The notes: generated from the sequence alone by a model not told the origin. A stretch of DNA of 46,535 nucleotides from an uncultured Bacteroidaceae bacterium (GCA_944320785.1 CALUIR010000021.1:1-46535), one strand, 5' to 3'. Shown: positions 34,841-43,467, counted from the first letter of the stretch. Made by a program: numbers and translations.

Positions 34841-36133
34841 ATGAGAAGAACCGTTTGTTTCGCAATCATCGCCCTGCTATGCCTGCCCATAAGCACCCTG
34901 TCCGCCCAAACGCAGGAAAAGAAAGCCCGGAAAGCCCCCAACCTGTCGCTGAACATCGGGCGGCCTGTTTACAAGCAGGAAAAGAAAGCTTGGTTCAGCA
35001 TCGGGCTGATGGCCAAGGTTTACCGCCTGCAAGGCGCAGGCATCAACCTCCTTTCCAGCACCGCAAGGACGAGGAGCGACGGCCTGCAGTTCTCAGGCTT
35101 CGCCAACATCAACGGGACGAGGATGCGCGGCTTGCAGCTGTCGGGCATCGCCAACATCAATGGCACTGACGCATGGGGACTCCCGGCAGCAGGATTGGCC
35201 AACATCATCGGCGGCAATGGCTGCGGCCTGCTGGCCGCCGGGGGCATCAACCTCGCGGAAGATTCAGCCAACGGGCTGGCCATCGGCGGCCTGCTGAACA
35301 TCACGGGCAAGGCATCCAACGGCATGGCCATCGGGGGCTTGGCCAACATCGCGGGGGAGAACACCGCCGGGGCGGCCTTGTCCGGCCTGCTGAACGTCAG
35401 CGGCAAGGACGTGCGCGGCTTGCAGGCCACCGCCCTGCTGAACATCGCGGGGCGCGAGGCCGCCGGAGCGCAGGCCGCAGCCCTGGGCAACGTGTCGGTG
35501 CGCCTGGACGGGCTGCAAGCCGCCGGAGCGGCCAACATCGTGGCCGAGGACATGAACGGCGTGCAGGTAGGAGCCGCCAACTACGCCCGCCGCATGAAAG
35601 GGCTCCAGATAGGTGTGGCCAACATCGCGGGCGACACCGTGAGGGGCGTGCAGGCGGGCATCGTCAACTACAGCCGCGACACCACGGGCGTGAAGCTCGG
35701 CATCGTGAACATCACGCCCCGCACAAGGGTGCAGATGATGGTGTACGGCGGCAACGCCGCCAAGTTCAACGTGGCCGCCCGCTTCCTGAACCGCTGGAGC
35801 TACACCATCCTGGGCATCGGCGCGCCGTGGCTGAAGATGGCCGACCCCTTCTCGCTGTCAGCATCCTACCGCGCCGGCCTGCACTTCAGCCCGGCGCGTG
35901 GCTTGCGCTTGAGCGGTGACTTGGGATACAGCCACATCGAGGTGCCAGGCGATGCCGTCCCCGGCTTGCCCGAACGGATGTACTCCCTCCAGGCGCGCGT
36001 CAACGTGGAGTACCAGGCAGCCCGCCGGTTGGGGCTGTTCGTGTCCGGGGGCTACGCCACCACCCGCCGTTACGGGCGGGGCGGGGAATACGAAGGCAAG
36101 CCCGTCATCGAGTTCGGCCTGCTGCTGTTCTGA
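34841..36133 (+). CDS. Secreted repeat protein, LA_2272-type surface repeats
   Basis: This 430-residue protein has a signal peptide (MRRTVCFAIIALLCLPISTLSAQ). From about residue 60 to 290 it carries many short repeats of the form GLQxSGxANIxG, spaced about 18-21 residues, e.g. GLQFSGFANING, GLQLSGIANING and GVQAGIVNYSR. This periodic pattern suggests a beta-solenoid. Similar repeats define the LA_2272 surface-repeat family. The C-terminal 110 residues look like amphipathic strands of an outer-membrane barrel ending in Phe (PVIEFGLLLF). No function is known. It is the first gene of a very GC-rich block and lies 18 bp before the flippase gene. Confidence 0.8.
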   Translation: MRRTVCFAIIALLCLPISTLSAQTQEKKARKAPNLSLNIGRPVYKQEKKAWFSIGLMAKVYRLQGAGINLLSSTARTRSDGLQFSGFANINGTRMRGLQLSGIANINGTDAWGLPAAGLANIIGGNGCGLLAAGGINLAEDSANGLAIGGLLNITGKASNGMAIGGLANIAGENTAGAALSGLLNVSGKDVRGLQATALLNIAGREAAGAQAAALGNVSVRLDGLQAAGAANIVAEDMNGVQVGAANYARRMKGLQIGVANIAGDTVRGVQAGIVNYSRDTTGVKLGIVNITPRTRVQMMVYGGNAAKFNVAARFLNRWSYTILGIGAPWLKMADPFSLSASYRAGLHFSPARGLRLSGDLGYSHIEVPGDAVPGLPERMYSLQARVNVEYQAARRLGLFVSGGYATTRRYGRGGEYEGKPVIEFGLLLF

Positions 36134-36151
36134 CCCTTTCCACTGCGCCGC

Positions 36152-37606
36152 ATGAAACGCCAGCCCACGCCCTACCGCTCCATCCTGAAAGGCACCGCCG
36201 CATTCGGCGGCGTGCAGTTGTTCAACCTGTTCGTCAACCTGGCGAGAGGCAAATGCGTGGCCCTCCTCCTGGGGGCAGAGGGCATGGGCATCGCCTCGCT
36301 CCTCACCACGGCGGGCAACACCATCCAGCAGTTCTTCTCCTGCGGGCTGAACCTGTCCGTCGTCAAGGAGGTGTCCGAGGCCAAAGGGCAGGGGCAGGGC
36401 GGGCGCCTCGCCATGGCCGTGGCCGCCACCCGCCGCCTGCTGCACGCCACGGCGCTGGCCGGGGCCGCCTTCACCCTGCTGGCCGCCCCGCTGCTCAGCC
36501 AGTGGACGTTCGGCACGGAGGATTACCGCTGGCACTTCATGGCCCTTGCCGCCGTGGTGCTGTTCACCACGCTGGGCAACGGCGAGCTTTCCATCCTGCA
36601 AGGGCTGCACGAGGTGAAGCGGCTGGCGTGGGCCTCCATGTTCGGGGCCACGGTGGGGCTGGCCGCCGGGGTGCCGCTCTACTACTTCTTCGGCTACGGG
36701 GGCATCGTGCCGGCCATGGTGGCGCTGGCCTTGTCCACCTTCCTGTTCTACCGCTTCCACACCCGCCGCGCCCTCCCCGCAGGCGCGGCCCGCCCCCTGC
36801 GGGAGGGGATGCGCCCCCTGATGCGCCGCATGCTGGCGCTGGGCATCGTGATGCTCGCCGCGAACCTCTTGGGGACGCTGGCCACGTACCTGCTCAACAT
36901 CTTCATCAAGCAGCACGGCACGCTGGCCGACGTGGGCCTGTGGCAGGCCGCCAACTCCATCGCCAACCAGTACGTGGGGCTGGTGTTTTCCGCCCTCAGC
37001 CTCGACTTCCTGCCCCGCCTGTCGGCCATCCAGTCGTGCGACTCGCAGGTGCGCAAGCTCGTCAACCGCCAGTCCGAGGTGGTGGCCCTGGTGGTCGCGC
37101 CGCTGGCCGTCCTGCTCGTCCTCACGGCCCCGCTGCTCATCCGCCTGCTGCTCACGCAGGAGTTCCTGCCGCTCACCACCGTCATCCGCATCATGGGCGT
37201 GGGCATCTTCTTCAAGGCGGTGGCCTTCCCGATGGGCTACATCTCGTTCGCCAAGGGCGACAAGCGCACGTTCTTCTGGCTGGAAGGGGTGGCGGGCAAC
37301 GTGCTGTGGCTGCTCCTGGCCTGCGCGGCCTACCGCCTGTGGGGCATCAACGGCATCGGCATCGCCTTCGCGGCGGTGAACGCCGCCTTCTGCCTCATCT
37401 ACGCCGCCCTCACCCGCAGGCTCTACCGCTTTGCCCACAGCCGCCGGTTCCTGCGCATGGCCTTCCCGCTGGGCGCGGCCTTGGCGGCAGCGTTCGCGTG
37501 CAGCTTCATCCCCTCTCCCCCCTTGGCCTACGGCCTGATGGGCCTGCTGATGGCCGCCGTGTCGGCCTATTGCCTGCGCGCGCTCCGCCAGCGGATGAGC
37601 ATGTAG
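36152..37606 (+). CDS. O-antigen/polysaccharide flippase (Wzx-like, MOP superfamily)
   Basis: This 484-residue integral membrane protein has about 12 predicted helices. The start KGTAAFGGVQLFNLFVNLARGKCVALLLGAEG, with the GxxGMG-type loop that follows, is characteristic of O-antigen translocases that flip lipid-linked oligosaccharides across the inner membrane. The gene is intact and extremely GC-rich, which creates long open frames in other phases. It follows the surface-repeat gene by 18 bp. Two glycosyltransferases and nucleotide-sugar genes lie downstream, consistent with a role in glycan assembly. Confidence 0.88.
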   Translation: MKRQPTPYRSILKGTAAFGGVQLFNLFVNLARGKCVALLLGAEGMGIASLLTTAGNTIQQFFSCGLNLSVVKEVSEAKGQGQGGRLAMAVAATRRLLHATALAGAAFTLLAAPLLSQWTFGTEDYRWHFMALAAVVLFTTLGNGELSILQGLHEVKRLAWASMFGATVGLAAGVPLYYFFGYGGIVPAMVALALSTFLFYRFHTRRALPAGAARPLREGMRPLMRRMLALGIVMLAANLLGTLATYLLNIFIKQHGTLADVGLWQAANSIANQYVGLVFSALSLDFLPRLSAIQSCDSQVRKLVNRQSEVVALVVAPLAVLLVLTAPLLIRLLLTQEFLPLTTVIRIMGVGIFFKAVAFPMGYISFAKGDKRTFFWLEGVAGNVLWLLLACAAYRLWGINGIGIAFAAVNAAFCLIYAALTRRLYRFAHSRRFLRMAFPLGAALAAAFACSFIPSPPLAYGLMGLLMAAVSAYCLRALRQRMSM

Positions 37607-37917
37607 GAGGCGAGACGGCAGCAGCCAGCAGCCGGCAGTCGGCAGCCAGCAGCCAGCGGGGGCGCAACATCCTGCGCCTCCATGAAAGCAAGAATACATG
37701 CTGGGACGCAACGCCTTGCGTCTCTTTTGGCATCCGCACGGCAATAGGTTGCAACACCATCCAGCCCCTCTCCTCCCTCCCCCTGAAGGGAAGGACTTCC
37801 ATTCTTCCCCCCGAAAGAAGGCAGAGGGGGCTGCTTGCCCCGCCGCCCATTTCCCGCAAAACAGCCCCCACAGGCCCTTGTGGAAGGGGTGCGGGAGGGA
37901 ACATGTACCCTCCCCCG
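37607..37917. other. Non-coding intergenic stretch with hairpins and short repeats
   Basis: The 311 bases after the flippase gene hold CAGCAGC/CCGGCAG-type short repeats (about 37617-37657). Two GC hairpins follow: GGCGCA-N6-TGCGCC at 37661-37678 and GACGCAA-CGCC-TTGCGTC at 37705-37722. A pyrimidine/purine-skewed region continues to the start of the 23-bp array. No frame on either strand looks like a protein. I recall similar stretches as multi-copy intergenic sequence in Bacteroidales, unverified. Confidence 0.55.
37705..37728 (+). terminator. Terminator of the surface-repeat/flippase transcript
   Basis: The perfect 7-bp stem GACGCAA/TTGCGTC with tetraloop CGCC is followed by TCTTTT, a standard intrinsic terminator about 100 bp after the flippase stop. 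Confidence 0.65.
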
Positions 37918-38101
37918 CCACCCATGCATGGGTCACCCCGCCACCCATGCGTGGGTCACCCCTCCACCCATGCATGGGTCACCCTGCCACCCATGCGTGG
38001 GTCAAACCACCATCCATGCGTGGGTCCACCCATCATCCATGCGTGGGCCAAACCACCATCCATGCGTGGGCCAAACCACCATCCATGCGTGGGCCAAACC
38101 G
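37918..38101. repeat. Eight tandem 23-bp palindromic units
   Basis: The motif ATGCAT/ATGCGT recurs at 37924, 37947, 37970, 37993, 38016, 38039, 38062 and 38085, exactly 23 bp apart. In the first four units it is the centre of ACCCATGCRTGGGT, a 14-bp palindrome; later units drift to ATCCATGCGTGGGC. There are no unique spacers, so it is not a CRISPR. It lies between the flippase terminator and the promoter of the next glycosyltransferase. Confidence 0.92.
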
Positions 38102-38186
38102 CCCCGGCGGCAGGGCGGCAAGGGCAGGCCGGGCAAGGGAAGCAGGAAAACACGGCGGGCATGCACGCCATCTCCCGGAATTGCCG

Positions 38187-38194
38187 TATATTTG
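38187..38194 (+). promoter_or_regulatory. -7 box of the glycosyltransferase at 38218
   Basis: TATATTTG is a perfect -7 match, 23 bp before the ATG at 38218. It argues against the earlier in-frame ATG at 38161. Confidence 0.6.
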
Positions 38195-38217
38195 CCTGCA
38201 ACAAACAAGACTGCGGC

Positions 38218-39216
38218 ATGGAAACTTTGCTCACCGTCATCATCCCCGTGTTCAACGCCGGGGACTACCTGCGTCCCTGCGTGGAGAGCGTGGCCGGGCA
38301 ACTGCCGGACGGCTGCGAGGCGCTGCTCGTGGACGACGGCTCCACGGACGGCTCCGGGGAGGCTTGCGACGAGCTGTCCCGCCGCTACGCCGGGGTGCGC
38401 GTCATCCACAAGGCCAACGGGGGGGTCAGCTCGGCCCGCAACGCCGGGCTCGACGCAGCGCGGGGGCGGTACATCGCTTTCGCCGACGCCGACGACACGG
38501 TGGCGCCCGGCACCTACGAAGCCAACCTCCGCCTGCTGGAGGCCGACCCGGAGGCCGACTTCCTGGAGTTCCCCGCCAGGATGTTCTGCGGCTCCCCGCG
38601 CGAGCATCTGCGGCGCGCCTCCTCCCCTGCCCGCATCAGCGGCGGAGATGCCTTCGCCTGGTGGTTCGACCACGAAGGCTACCTTTACGGATACCTGTGG
38701 AACAAGCTGTTCCGGCGGGAACTGTTTGCCGGGGTGCGCTTCCCTGAGGGGCATGTGTACGAGGACCTCCACGTGCTGGCGCTGCACGTCATCCCCCGCA
38801 CGAAGCGGTTCCTGCTCTCCACAGAGGGGATGTACTGCTACCACAGCCGCGCCGGCTCGCTCACCGTGGCCAACACCTACGGCCGGCAGCGCGACTTCCT
38901 CCACACCCTCCGGCTCATCCGGCAGGAGAGCCTGCGCCACGCCGCCAGCCCGGAGGCCCAGGCCCGGTTCGCCATCTTCGCCGCCAATGCCCTCACCGAC
39001 CTGCTCGACCTGGCCTCCACCCGCCGCGAACGCCGCCAAGCCCTGCAAGAAGCCCCCGGCGTGCGCCTCTCCCTGAAAACGCTGTGGCAACTCTGCCTCC
39101 CCTTGGCGCAAAAGGCAAAGAACCTGGCGCTGGCCCTGGCCGGCATCCGCGCGCACAGCCTCCTGATGCACCGCCTGCACAGGCTGCGCCGCCCCCGGCG
39201 CGCATCCGCAGATTAA
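38218..39216 (+). CDS. Family 2 glycosyltransferase (GT-A)
   Basis: From METLLTVIIPVFNAGDYLRPCVESV the protein has 332 residues. The GT2 core is visible: VIIPVFNAGDYL (nucleotide-binding start), LLVDDGSTDGSG near 37-48, NGGVSSARNAGLDAARG near 66-82, and the metal-binding DxD as FADADDT near 88. A C-terminal helical region with basic residues (about 290-332) may contact the membrane. The donor and acceptor sugars cannot be deduced. The start at 38218 follows a perfect -7 box. The downstream glycosyltransferase faces the opposite way. Confidence 0.9.
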   Translation: METLLTVIIPVFNAGDYLRPCVESVAGQLPDGCEALLVDDGSTDGSGEACDELSRRYAGVRVIHKANGGVSSARNAGLDAARGRYIAFADADDTVAPGTYEANLRLLEADPEADFLEFPARMFCGSPREHLRRASSPARISGGDAFAWWFDHEGYLYGYLWNKLFRRELFAGVRFPEGHVYEDLHVLALHVIPRTKRFLLSTEGMYCYHSRAGSLTVANTYGRQRDFLHTLRLIRQESLRHAASPEAQARFAIFAANALTDLLDLASTRRERRQALQEAPGVRLSLKTLWQLCLPLAQKAKNLALALAGIRAHSLLMHRLHRLRRPRRASAD

Positions 39217-39253
39217 GGAAAGGAAAAGGGAACGCTGCCCGCCCCGGAAAGGT

Positions 39254-40276
39254 TCAGCGGCGCAGCCGCCGCTTGAGCCGCACCACCCCGTCGCGCAGCA
39301 ACTTGGCCGGGCGGTAAAGGGCATCATGGAGGATGGCGGCATACAGGCATCGCTCCCGGAAAGAGAAAGGAACGCCCAAGCGGGCAGACAGCCGCGCCAC
39401 CTCCCGCGCCAGGACGGCGTCCCGGTCGCGGAACACATACATCAGCAACTCATGGTAGCGGACATGGAAATAAGCGTCCACCTCGCGGCCCCGCACGCCA
39501 TAGCGCGAGGAGAGGTAATGGGAAAGCTCCGTCACGCCCATCACGAAACGGAAACGCTTGCGGGAGTCAGCCGCCGTGCTGAGCGAATCCTGCCCCACGC
39601 GGTACACCAACGTTTCCTCGTCGAGGAACACCACGTCGCCCTCCAGGCAGAGGGCAAACGCCACCGGTATGTCCTCGCAATGCCACAGCTTGCTGCGGAA
39701 CAGGTGCGTGTCTGCCGCATAACGGCGCATGACGGCCTCTTTCCTGTAACACGCCGTATTAAGGTGGATAATCTGCAAGGAAGTCTGCGTGACGATAGGC
39801 AGCAAGAGGTCGGCTCCCTTGGTGCGGCGCTTTTTGCCCCCCCCGTGGCTTCCCCGCCCGTCATGCACCATCACGCCGCGCGACACATCCCACTCCATCC
39901 AATTCGTATGCACCACCGACACCGTGGCGTCCGCCTCCAGGACAGCAACCTCCTTGCGCAACTTCGCCGGGTCCGCCCAGTAATCGTCACCCGCACAGTC
40001 GGCCACATACCTGCCACGGCAGGCCAGCAGGCAATCAAAGTAATTGTCCACCACCCCCTTGTTCCGCTCGTTCAGCAGAAGGCGCACCCGGTCCGGATAC
40101 CTCTCCCGGTAGGCCAGGCACACCTCCCTCGTGCGGTCCGTGGAACAGTCCTCGCCCACCACCACCTCGAACGGGAAGGCACACTCCTGCGCCAAGACGG
40201 AATCCAACGCCTGCGGGAGCGTGTCCTCCTGGTTGTACGTCGTGACAATCACGGAGACCAAGGGCGCGTCACTCAT
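39254..40276 (-). CDS. Family 2 glycosyltransferase (GT-A)
   Basis: From [20 protein letters not shown] the protein has 340 residues. It has the GT2 motifs [45 protein letters not shown] and the acidic CAGDDYW in place of DxD. It is the last of three co-directional genes with the aminotransferase and ketoisomerase. Its ATG overlaps the aminotransferase stop by 8 bp, and the frame can be extended only 27 bases upstream into that gene. The arrangement suggests it transfers the amino sugar made by the two upstream enzymes, which is inference. Confidence 0.9.
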   Translation of the reverse strand: MSDAPLVSVIVTTYNQEDTLPQALDSVLAQECAFPFEVVVGEDCSTDRTREVCLAYRERYPDRVRLLLNERNKGVVDNYFDCLLACRGRYVADCAGDDYWADPAKLRKEVAVLEADATVSVVHTNWMEWDVSRGVMVHDGRGSHGGGKKRRTKGADLLLPIVTQTSLQIIHLNTACYRKEAVMRRYAADTHLFRSKLWHCEDIPVAFALCLEGDVVFLDEETLVYRVGQDSLSTAADSRKRFRFVMGVTELSHYLSSRYGVRGREVDAYFHVRYHELLMYVFRDRDAVLAREVARLSARLGVPFSFRERCLYAAILHDALYRPAKLLRDGVVRLKRRLRR

Positions 40277-41381
40277 CTTCCGGGGCAAAGCAATTGACGG
40301 CATTTACCACAATATCAACTTCTTCTTCTGTCATCACAGGGCTGATGGGCAGGCTCAGCTCCTCCCGGTGGATGCGCTCAGTAACAGGGTAGGAACGGCT
40401 GTTCCATTCCCGGTAAGCCTCCTGCTTGTGGGGCGGCACGGGGTAGTGTATCAAGGTCTGCACGCCCAGTCCCGCCAAGTGCGCCTGAAGGGCATCACGC
40501 CGTGCGCACCTGACGGCAAAGATGTGGAACACATGGCCTTCGCGCTCCCGCCACTCCGGCAACGCCACCAGTGGATGGCAGATGCCCTCCATATAACGCT
40601 CCGCAACATGGCGGCGGCGTTCGTTGTCCGCATCCAGGCGGGCGAGCTTATGCCGCAGCACGGCCGCCTGCACCTCGTCCAAGCGGCTGTTGATTCCCTT
40701 ATAAGGGAACACATACTTTGCCGATGAACCATAATTGGCCAAGGCACGCACCACCTTTGCCAATTCCGCGTCATGGGTGGTGACGGCACCCCCGTCGCCC
40801 AGCGCACCCAAGTTCTTCCCCGGATAAAAGCTGAAAGCAGCAGCATCCCCCAAGTTGCCAGCGCGCCTCCCCTGATAACATGCGCCGTGGGCTTGGGCAG
40901 CATCTTCAATAACCTTCAGGTGATACTTTGCCGCCACCTGGCTGACCGGCTCCATATCCACCACCTGCCCGTACAGATGCACGACCATGATGGCCTTCGT
41001 GCGGGCCGTCACCAACGGCTCAATGCGGGCAGGGTCAATCAGGCACGTGCCTTCCTCCGGCTCGCAAAGCACCGGCACTAAGCGGTTGCGGGTAATAGAC
41101 AATATCGTGGCAATATAGGTGTTGGCCGGCACAATCACCTCGTCCCCCTCCTGCATCCAACCCATCTCCATGTAGCCCCGCAGGATAAGCGTCAAAGCAT
41201 CCAACCCATTGGCCACACCCACACATTCGCCAACCCCGCAGTAACGGGCAAAGTCAGCCTCAAAAGCATGCACTTCATTTCCCAACAAATACCAGCCAGA
41301 GCGAACCACACGCTCCACTTCGCGGGAAAGACCCGGCTCAAACGATGCCGTCACCTTCTCCAGATCCAAGAACTTAATCAT
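40269..41381 (-). CDS. DegT/DnrJ/EryC1 sugar aminotransferase, probably FdtB-like
   Basis: This 370-residue PLP enzyme carries an amino group onto a nucleotide-linked keto sugar. The PLP lysine is Lys189 in [18 protein letters not shown]. Asp160 in [11 protein letters not shown] contacts the pyridine nitrogen. The N-terminal pattern FLDLEKV...[17 protein letters not shown] is typical. The neighbour 21 bp upstream encodes an FdtA-like 3,4-ketoisomerase. The pair is the known route to dTDP-3-amino-3,6-dideoxy-hexoses such as Fuc3N or Qui3N, so FdtB/QdtB-like activity is likely. The exact sugar depends on which isomer the ketoisomerase makes. Confidence 0.9.
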   Translation of the reverse strand: MIKFLDLEKVTASFEPGLSREVERVVRSGWYLLGNEVHAFEADFARYCGVGECVGVANGLDALTLILRGYMEMGWMQEGDEVIVPANTYIATILSITRNRLVPVLCEPEEGTCLIDPARIEPLVTARTKAIMVVHLYGQVVDMEPVSQVAAKYHLKVIEDAAQAHGACYQGRRAGNLGDAAAFSFYPGKNLGALGDGGAVTTHDAELAKVVRALANYGSSAKYVFPYKGINSRLDEVQAAVLRHKLARLDADNERRRHVAERYMEGICHPLVALPEWREREGHVFHIFAVRCARRDALQAHLAGLGVQTLIHYPVPPHKQEAYREWNSRSYPVTERIHREELSLPISPVMTEEEVDIVVNAVNCFAPEDE

Positions 41382-41402
41382 GGGACATTCAATTTATAGG
41401 TA

Positions 41403-42323
41403 TCATATACAGGTCGCCTGATGCCCCTGCTTATAAGTGATAAAAGCATCATAATTACGGATATAGTCCGCCTCATCGTACCTTTCCGATGCCAGCACCA
41501 AGCATACGGCGCATGAAGAAAAGTTCAACAATTCCCGCCAGATGCCCGGCACGATATGCAAGGCATAATTCGGACGATCAACATGCACGAGCTTCTTCGT
41601 GTTCCCATCGTCCAACAGCACATCAAAGCTTCCTCCCGCCGCCACAAGGTATTGCTGTAGCCTGCGATGGGCATGCCCACCCCGCATCACACCCGACGGG
41701 ATGTCATACGTGTAATACACGCGCTTCACATCAAACGGCACTTCCACCCCGTTGTTCAGTGCCGTCAGGTTTCCTGAACGGTTATGCACCTTCGGCAGTT
41801 CAAATATGTTGCAATCATACACGGTAGAGGAAAGCAGCGGCGCAACGGGAGTTTCCTCCTCCTGCCGCAAAGGCGCGCTCCCGCACAAGCGAGGCATCTG
41901 GCGGAACGCCTCGTAATCCCAAATGTAATCTTCCGGGTCATAAGGCAGGGACGACAAGACCAAGCAAAGCGAGTTCGTAGAAAAATTCTCCAACGTGCGC
42001 CACGTCATCGGCGGCACATAAACCCCCATGTACGAACGGTTGAGAGGATACCGCATCTGCGAGCCGCCATTGTCCAGCACCACATCAAAGCTTCCCGATA
42101 TCGCCACGATGAACTCTTCCTGCCTGCGGAAGGCATGGCTGCCCCGCACTTCGCCTCCCGGCACATCATAAATCCAATAAGCGCGTGCTATTTTAAAAGG
42201 GATATGCAGGAACTCTTCTATGAAAGAGAGATTCCCCCGCTCGTCGATAATCTTGGGCAACTGCAGCATCCGGGCTGTCGCCGGCGCATCTTGCCTGCTG
42301 TCATCCGTGTTCCACATAGGCAT
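41403..42323 (-). CDS. Tandem FdtA/QdtA-like dTDP-sugar 3,4-ketoisomerase (two cupins)
   Basis: This 306-residue protein is two FdtA/WxcM-like cupin domains in one chain (about 18-140 and 168-295). The C-terminal copy keeps the active-site pair HAH in RGGHAHRRLQQYL (His217, His219). The N-terminal copy reads RGSHAFRRQEEF (His63, Phe65), losing the second histidine, so it may be inactive or altered. Normal family members have one domain of about 135-140 residues. The enzyme isomerises dTDP-4-keto-6-deoxyglucose to a 3-keto sugar for the aminotransferase that follows 21 bp later. A perfect -7 box lies 22 bp upstream, so this gene heads the three-gene unit. Confidence 0.88.
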   Translation of the reverse strand: MPMWNTDDSRQDAPATARMLQLPKIIDERGNLSFIEEFLHIPFKIARAYWIYDVPGGEVRGSHAFRRQEEFIVAISGSFDVVLDNGGSQMRYPLNRSYMGVYVPPMTWRTLENFSTNSLCLVLSSLPYDPEDYIWDYEAFRQMPRLCGSAPLRQEEETPVAPLLSSTVYDCNIFELPKVHNRSGNLTALNNGVEVPFDVKRVYYTYDIPSGVMRGGHAHRRLQQYLVAAGGSFDVLLDDGNTKKLVHVDRPNYALHIVPGIWRELLNFSSCAVCLVLASERYDEADYIRNYDAFITYKQGHQATCI

Positions 42324-42345
42324 GCGTCATTTTTCTCCAATTATG

Positions 42346-42353
42346 CAAAGATA
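42346..42353 (-). promoter_or_regulatory. -7 box of the amino-sugar operon
   Basis: The minus strand reads TATCTTTG, a perfect -7 match, 22 bp before the start codon at 42323. No -33 TTTG is apparent. Confidence 0.6.
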
Positions 42354-42439
42354 ATAATTTCATCGGCAACCCGCGCACGAAATGGGGAAAATACTGCCCC
42401 GTCCCGCATTTTCATCCAACTTCTCCGCCCATTTCCATG

Positions 42440-43009
42440 TCATCCCCCTTTCACCTTGCCGGGGTTCTTGGCGATGAAATCCTTCCAGTCATGGTAAGCA
42501 TTCTCCAAATGCGGCCGCCCCATCTGCAAGAAGTGGCAATAAGCCGCCGCCAAACCGTCGGTGGCATCCAGTTGGGGAAGCAATTCCTCCTTCGGGATGT
42601 GCAGCAGCCGTTGCAGCATGTCCGACACCTGTTCCTTCGATGCCTGCCCGTTCCCGGTGATGGACATCTTGATTTTAAGGGGCGCATACTCTGTGATAGG
42701 GATGTCGCGCCGCAAAGCAGCCGCCATGGCCACGCCCTGAGCCCGTCCCAATTTCAGCATGGACTGAACGTTTTTCCCGTAAAAAGGCGCTTCAATGGCC
42801 ATCTCGTCAGGCAGATACGACTCAATGATGCCGCTCACCCGCTCAAATATGCGGCGCAGCTTCAGGTAATGGTCGCCATATTTCCGCAAATCGATGATGC
42901 CCATCGCCATCAGCGACGGTTTGTTGTCGGCAATCTTCAGCACACCATACCCCATGAACGTGGTACCGGGGTCGATGCCCAATATAATTTTCTCGCGGAC
43001 GAGCCTCAT
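42440..43009 (-). CDS. ruvC: Holliday junction resolvase RuvC
   Basis: This 189-residue endonuclease cuts Holliday junctions together with RuvAB. The catalytic acids are visible: [14 protein letters not shown] (Asp13), [11 protein letters not shown] (Glu near 72), and [12 protein letters not shown] near 145-156 (two Asp and His). The ATG at 43009 overlaps the stop of the DUF4286 gene as ATGA and gives the normal length. The frame is open a further 240 bases upstream across that gene, which is a shadow. The GTP-less RNase H-like fold is complete. Confidence 0.93.
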   Translation of the reverse strand: MRLVREKIILGIDPGTTFMGYGVLKIADNKPSLMAMGIIDLRKYGDHYLKLRRIFERVSGIIESYLPDEMAIEAPFYGKNVQSMLKLGRAQGVAMAAALRRDIPITEYAPLKIKMSITGNGQASKEQVSDMLQRLLHIPKEELLPQLDATDGLAAAYCHFLQMGRPHLENAYHDWKDFIAKNPGKVKGG

Positions 43010-43308
43010 CGAACCACCTCCATCAGCGTAGGAATGCCCACCACCTTGTCTTTGAATATGAGTAACAATTGCTGGTTCAGCCGCGCACCTTGCTCCAAAT
43101 GCCAGCGATGCAAGGCCGCCGAAGTTTCCACTTCCCATTGCAACGAGTAGCATACGCCCTCTTCGTGATGGCTCAAGATTTTGCACAAGCGCGGACGATG
43201 CAACGTCCCATTTTCCTCCACTTCCTTGATATACACCTCGTTCAACCATATCAGGAAATTCTTCTCCACCTCGTCTTCCACGTGAAAAGTTGTGTTATAC
43301 AACAGCAT
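43006..43308 (-). CDS. DUF4286 family protein
   Basis: From [19 protein letters not shown] the protein has 100 residues and matches the small DUF4286 family of Bacteroidetes. Members are ferredoxin-like alpha/beta proteins with no known function and no catalytic motif. An ATG six codons upstream (MLKKIN) lies too close to the promoter. It overlaps ruvC by 4 bp (ATGA), so the two are co-translated. The conserved linkage to ruvC hints at a role in DNA repair or nucleoid work, not established. Confidence 0.82.
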   Translation of the reverse strand: MLLYNTTFHVEDEVEKNFLIWLNEVYIKEVEENGTLHRPRLCKILSHHEEGVCYSLQWEVETSAALHRWHLEQGARLNQQLLLIFKDKVVGIPTLMEVVR

Positions 43309-43323
43309 ATTGATTTTTTTCAG

Positions 43324-43331
43324 CAAAGATA
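43324..43331 (-). promoter_or_regulatory. -7 box of the DUF4286-ruvC operon
   Basis: The minus strand reads TATCTTTG, a perfect -7 match, 15 bp before the ATG at 43308, giving a very short leader. Confidence 0.6.
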
Positions 43332-43353
43332 CTCCTTATTACGGAATAATACC

Positions 43354-43361
43354 TATATTTG
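43354..43361 (+). promoter_or_regulatory. -7 box of tRNA-Ala
   Basis: TATATTTG is a perfect -7 match, 26 bp before the mature 5' end of the tRNA at 43388. It is back-to-back with the ruvC-operon box, with 22 bp between them. Confidence 0.6.
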
Positions 43362-43387
43362 CTCCGCAAATCGTTTTAAGGGGAAAA

Positions 43388-43461
43388 GGGGCATTAGCTC
43401 ATCTGGCTAGAGCGCGACACTGGCAGTGTCGAGGTGACCGGTTCGAGTCCGGTATGCTCCA
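43388..43461 (+). tRNA. tRNA-Ala (anticodon GGC)
   Basis: All four arms fold. The acceptor is GGGGCAT/ATGCTCC, the D arm GCTC/GAGC, the anticodon stem CGACA/TGTCG with loop CTGGCAG (anticodon GGC, reading GCC and GCU), and the T arm ACCGG/CCGGT with loop TTCGAGT. Position 3 is G and position 70 is U, the G3-U70 wobble that is the alanine identity element. The discriminator is A at 43461. CCA is not encoded and must be added by the nucleotidyltransferase. Confidence 0.97.
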
Positions 43462-43467
43462 CTAAAT

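Noticed and set aside
35858-37975. 705-residue open frame on the minus strand opposite the flippase
   Set aside because: It is rich in His, Gln, Gly and Ala, lacks any domain pattern, and lies antiparallel to a clear membrane protein. It is a shadow caused by very high GC.
37918-38101. CRISPR array
   Set aside because: Units are contiguous 23-bp repeats without unique spacers, and no cas genes are present.
36253-39216. 987-residue open frame on the plus strand spanning the flippase and the 23-bp array
   Set aside because: Only its last 332 codons (from 38218) make a real glycosyltransferase; the rest reads out of frame through the flippase gene and through non-coding repeats.
37835-39438. 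Further long frames on both strands across the array and the glycosyltransferase
   Set aside because: They repeat short Pro/His/Cys-rich phrases generated by the 23-bp units and by GC-rich shadow coding; no start signals fit.
42440-43249. 269-residue version of RuvC
   Set aside because: The added 80 residues read antisense-free shadow sequence over the DUF4286 gene; the ATG at 43009 gives the standard length and an ATGA overlap.
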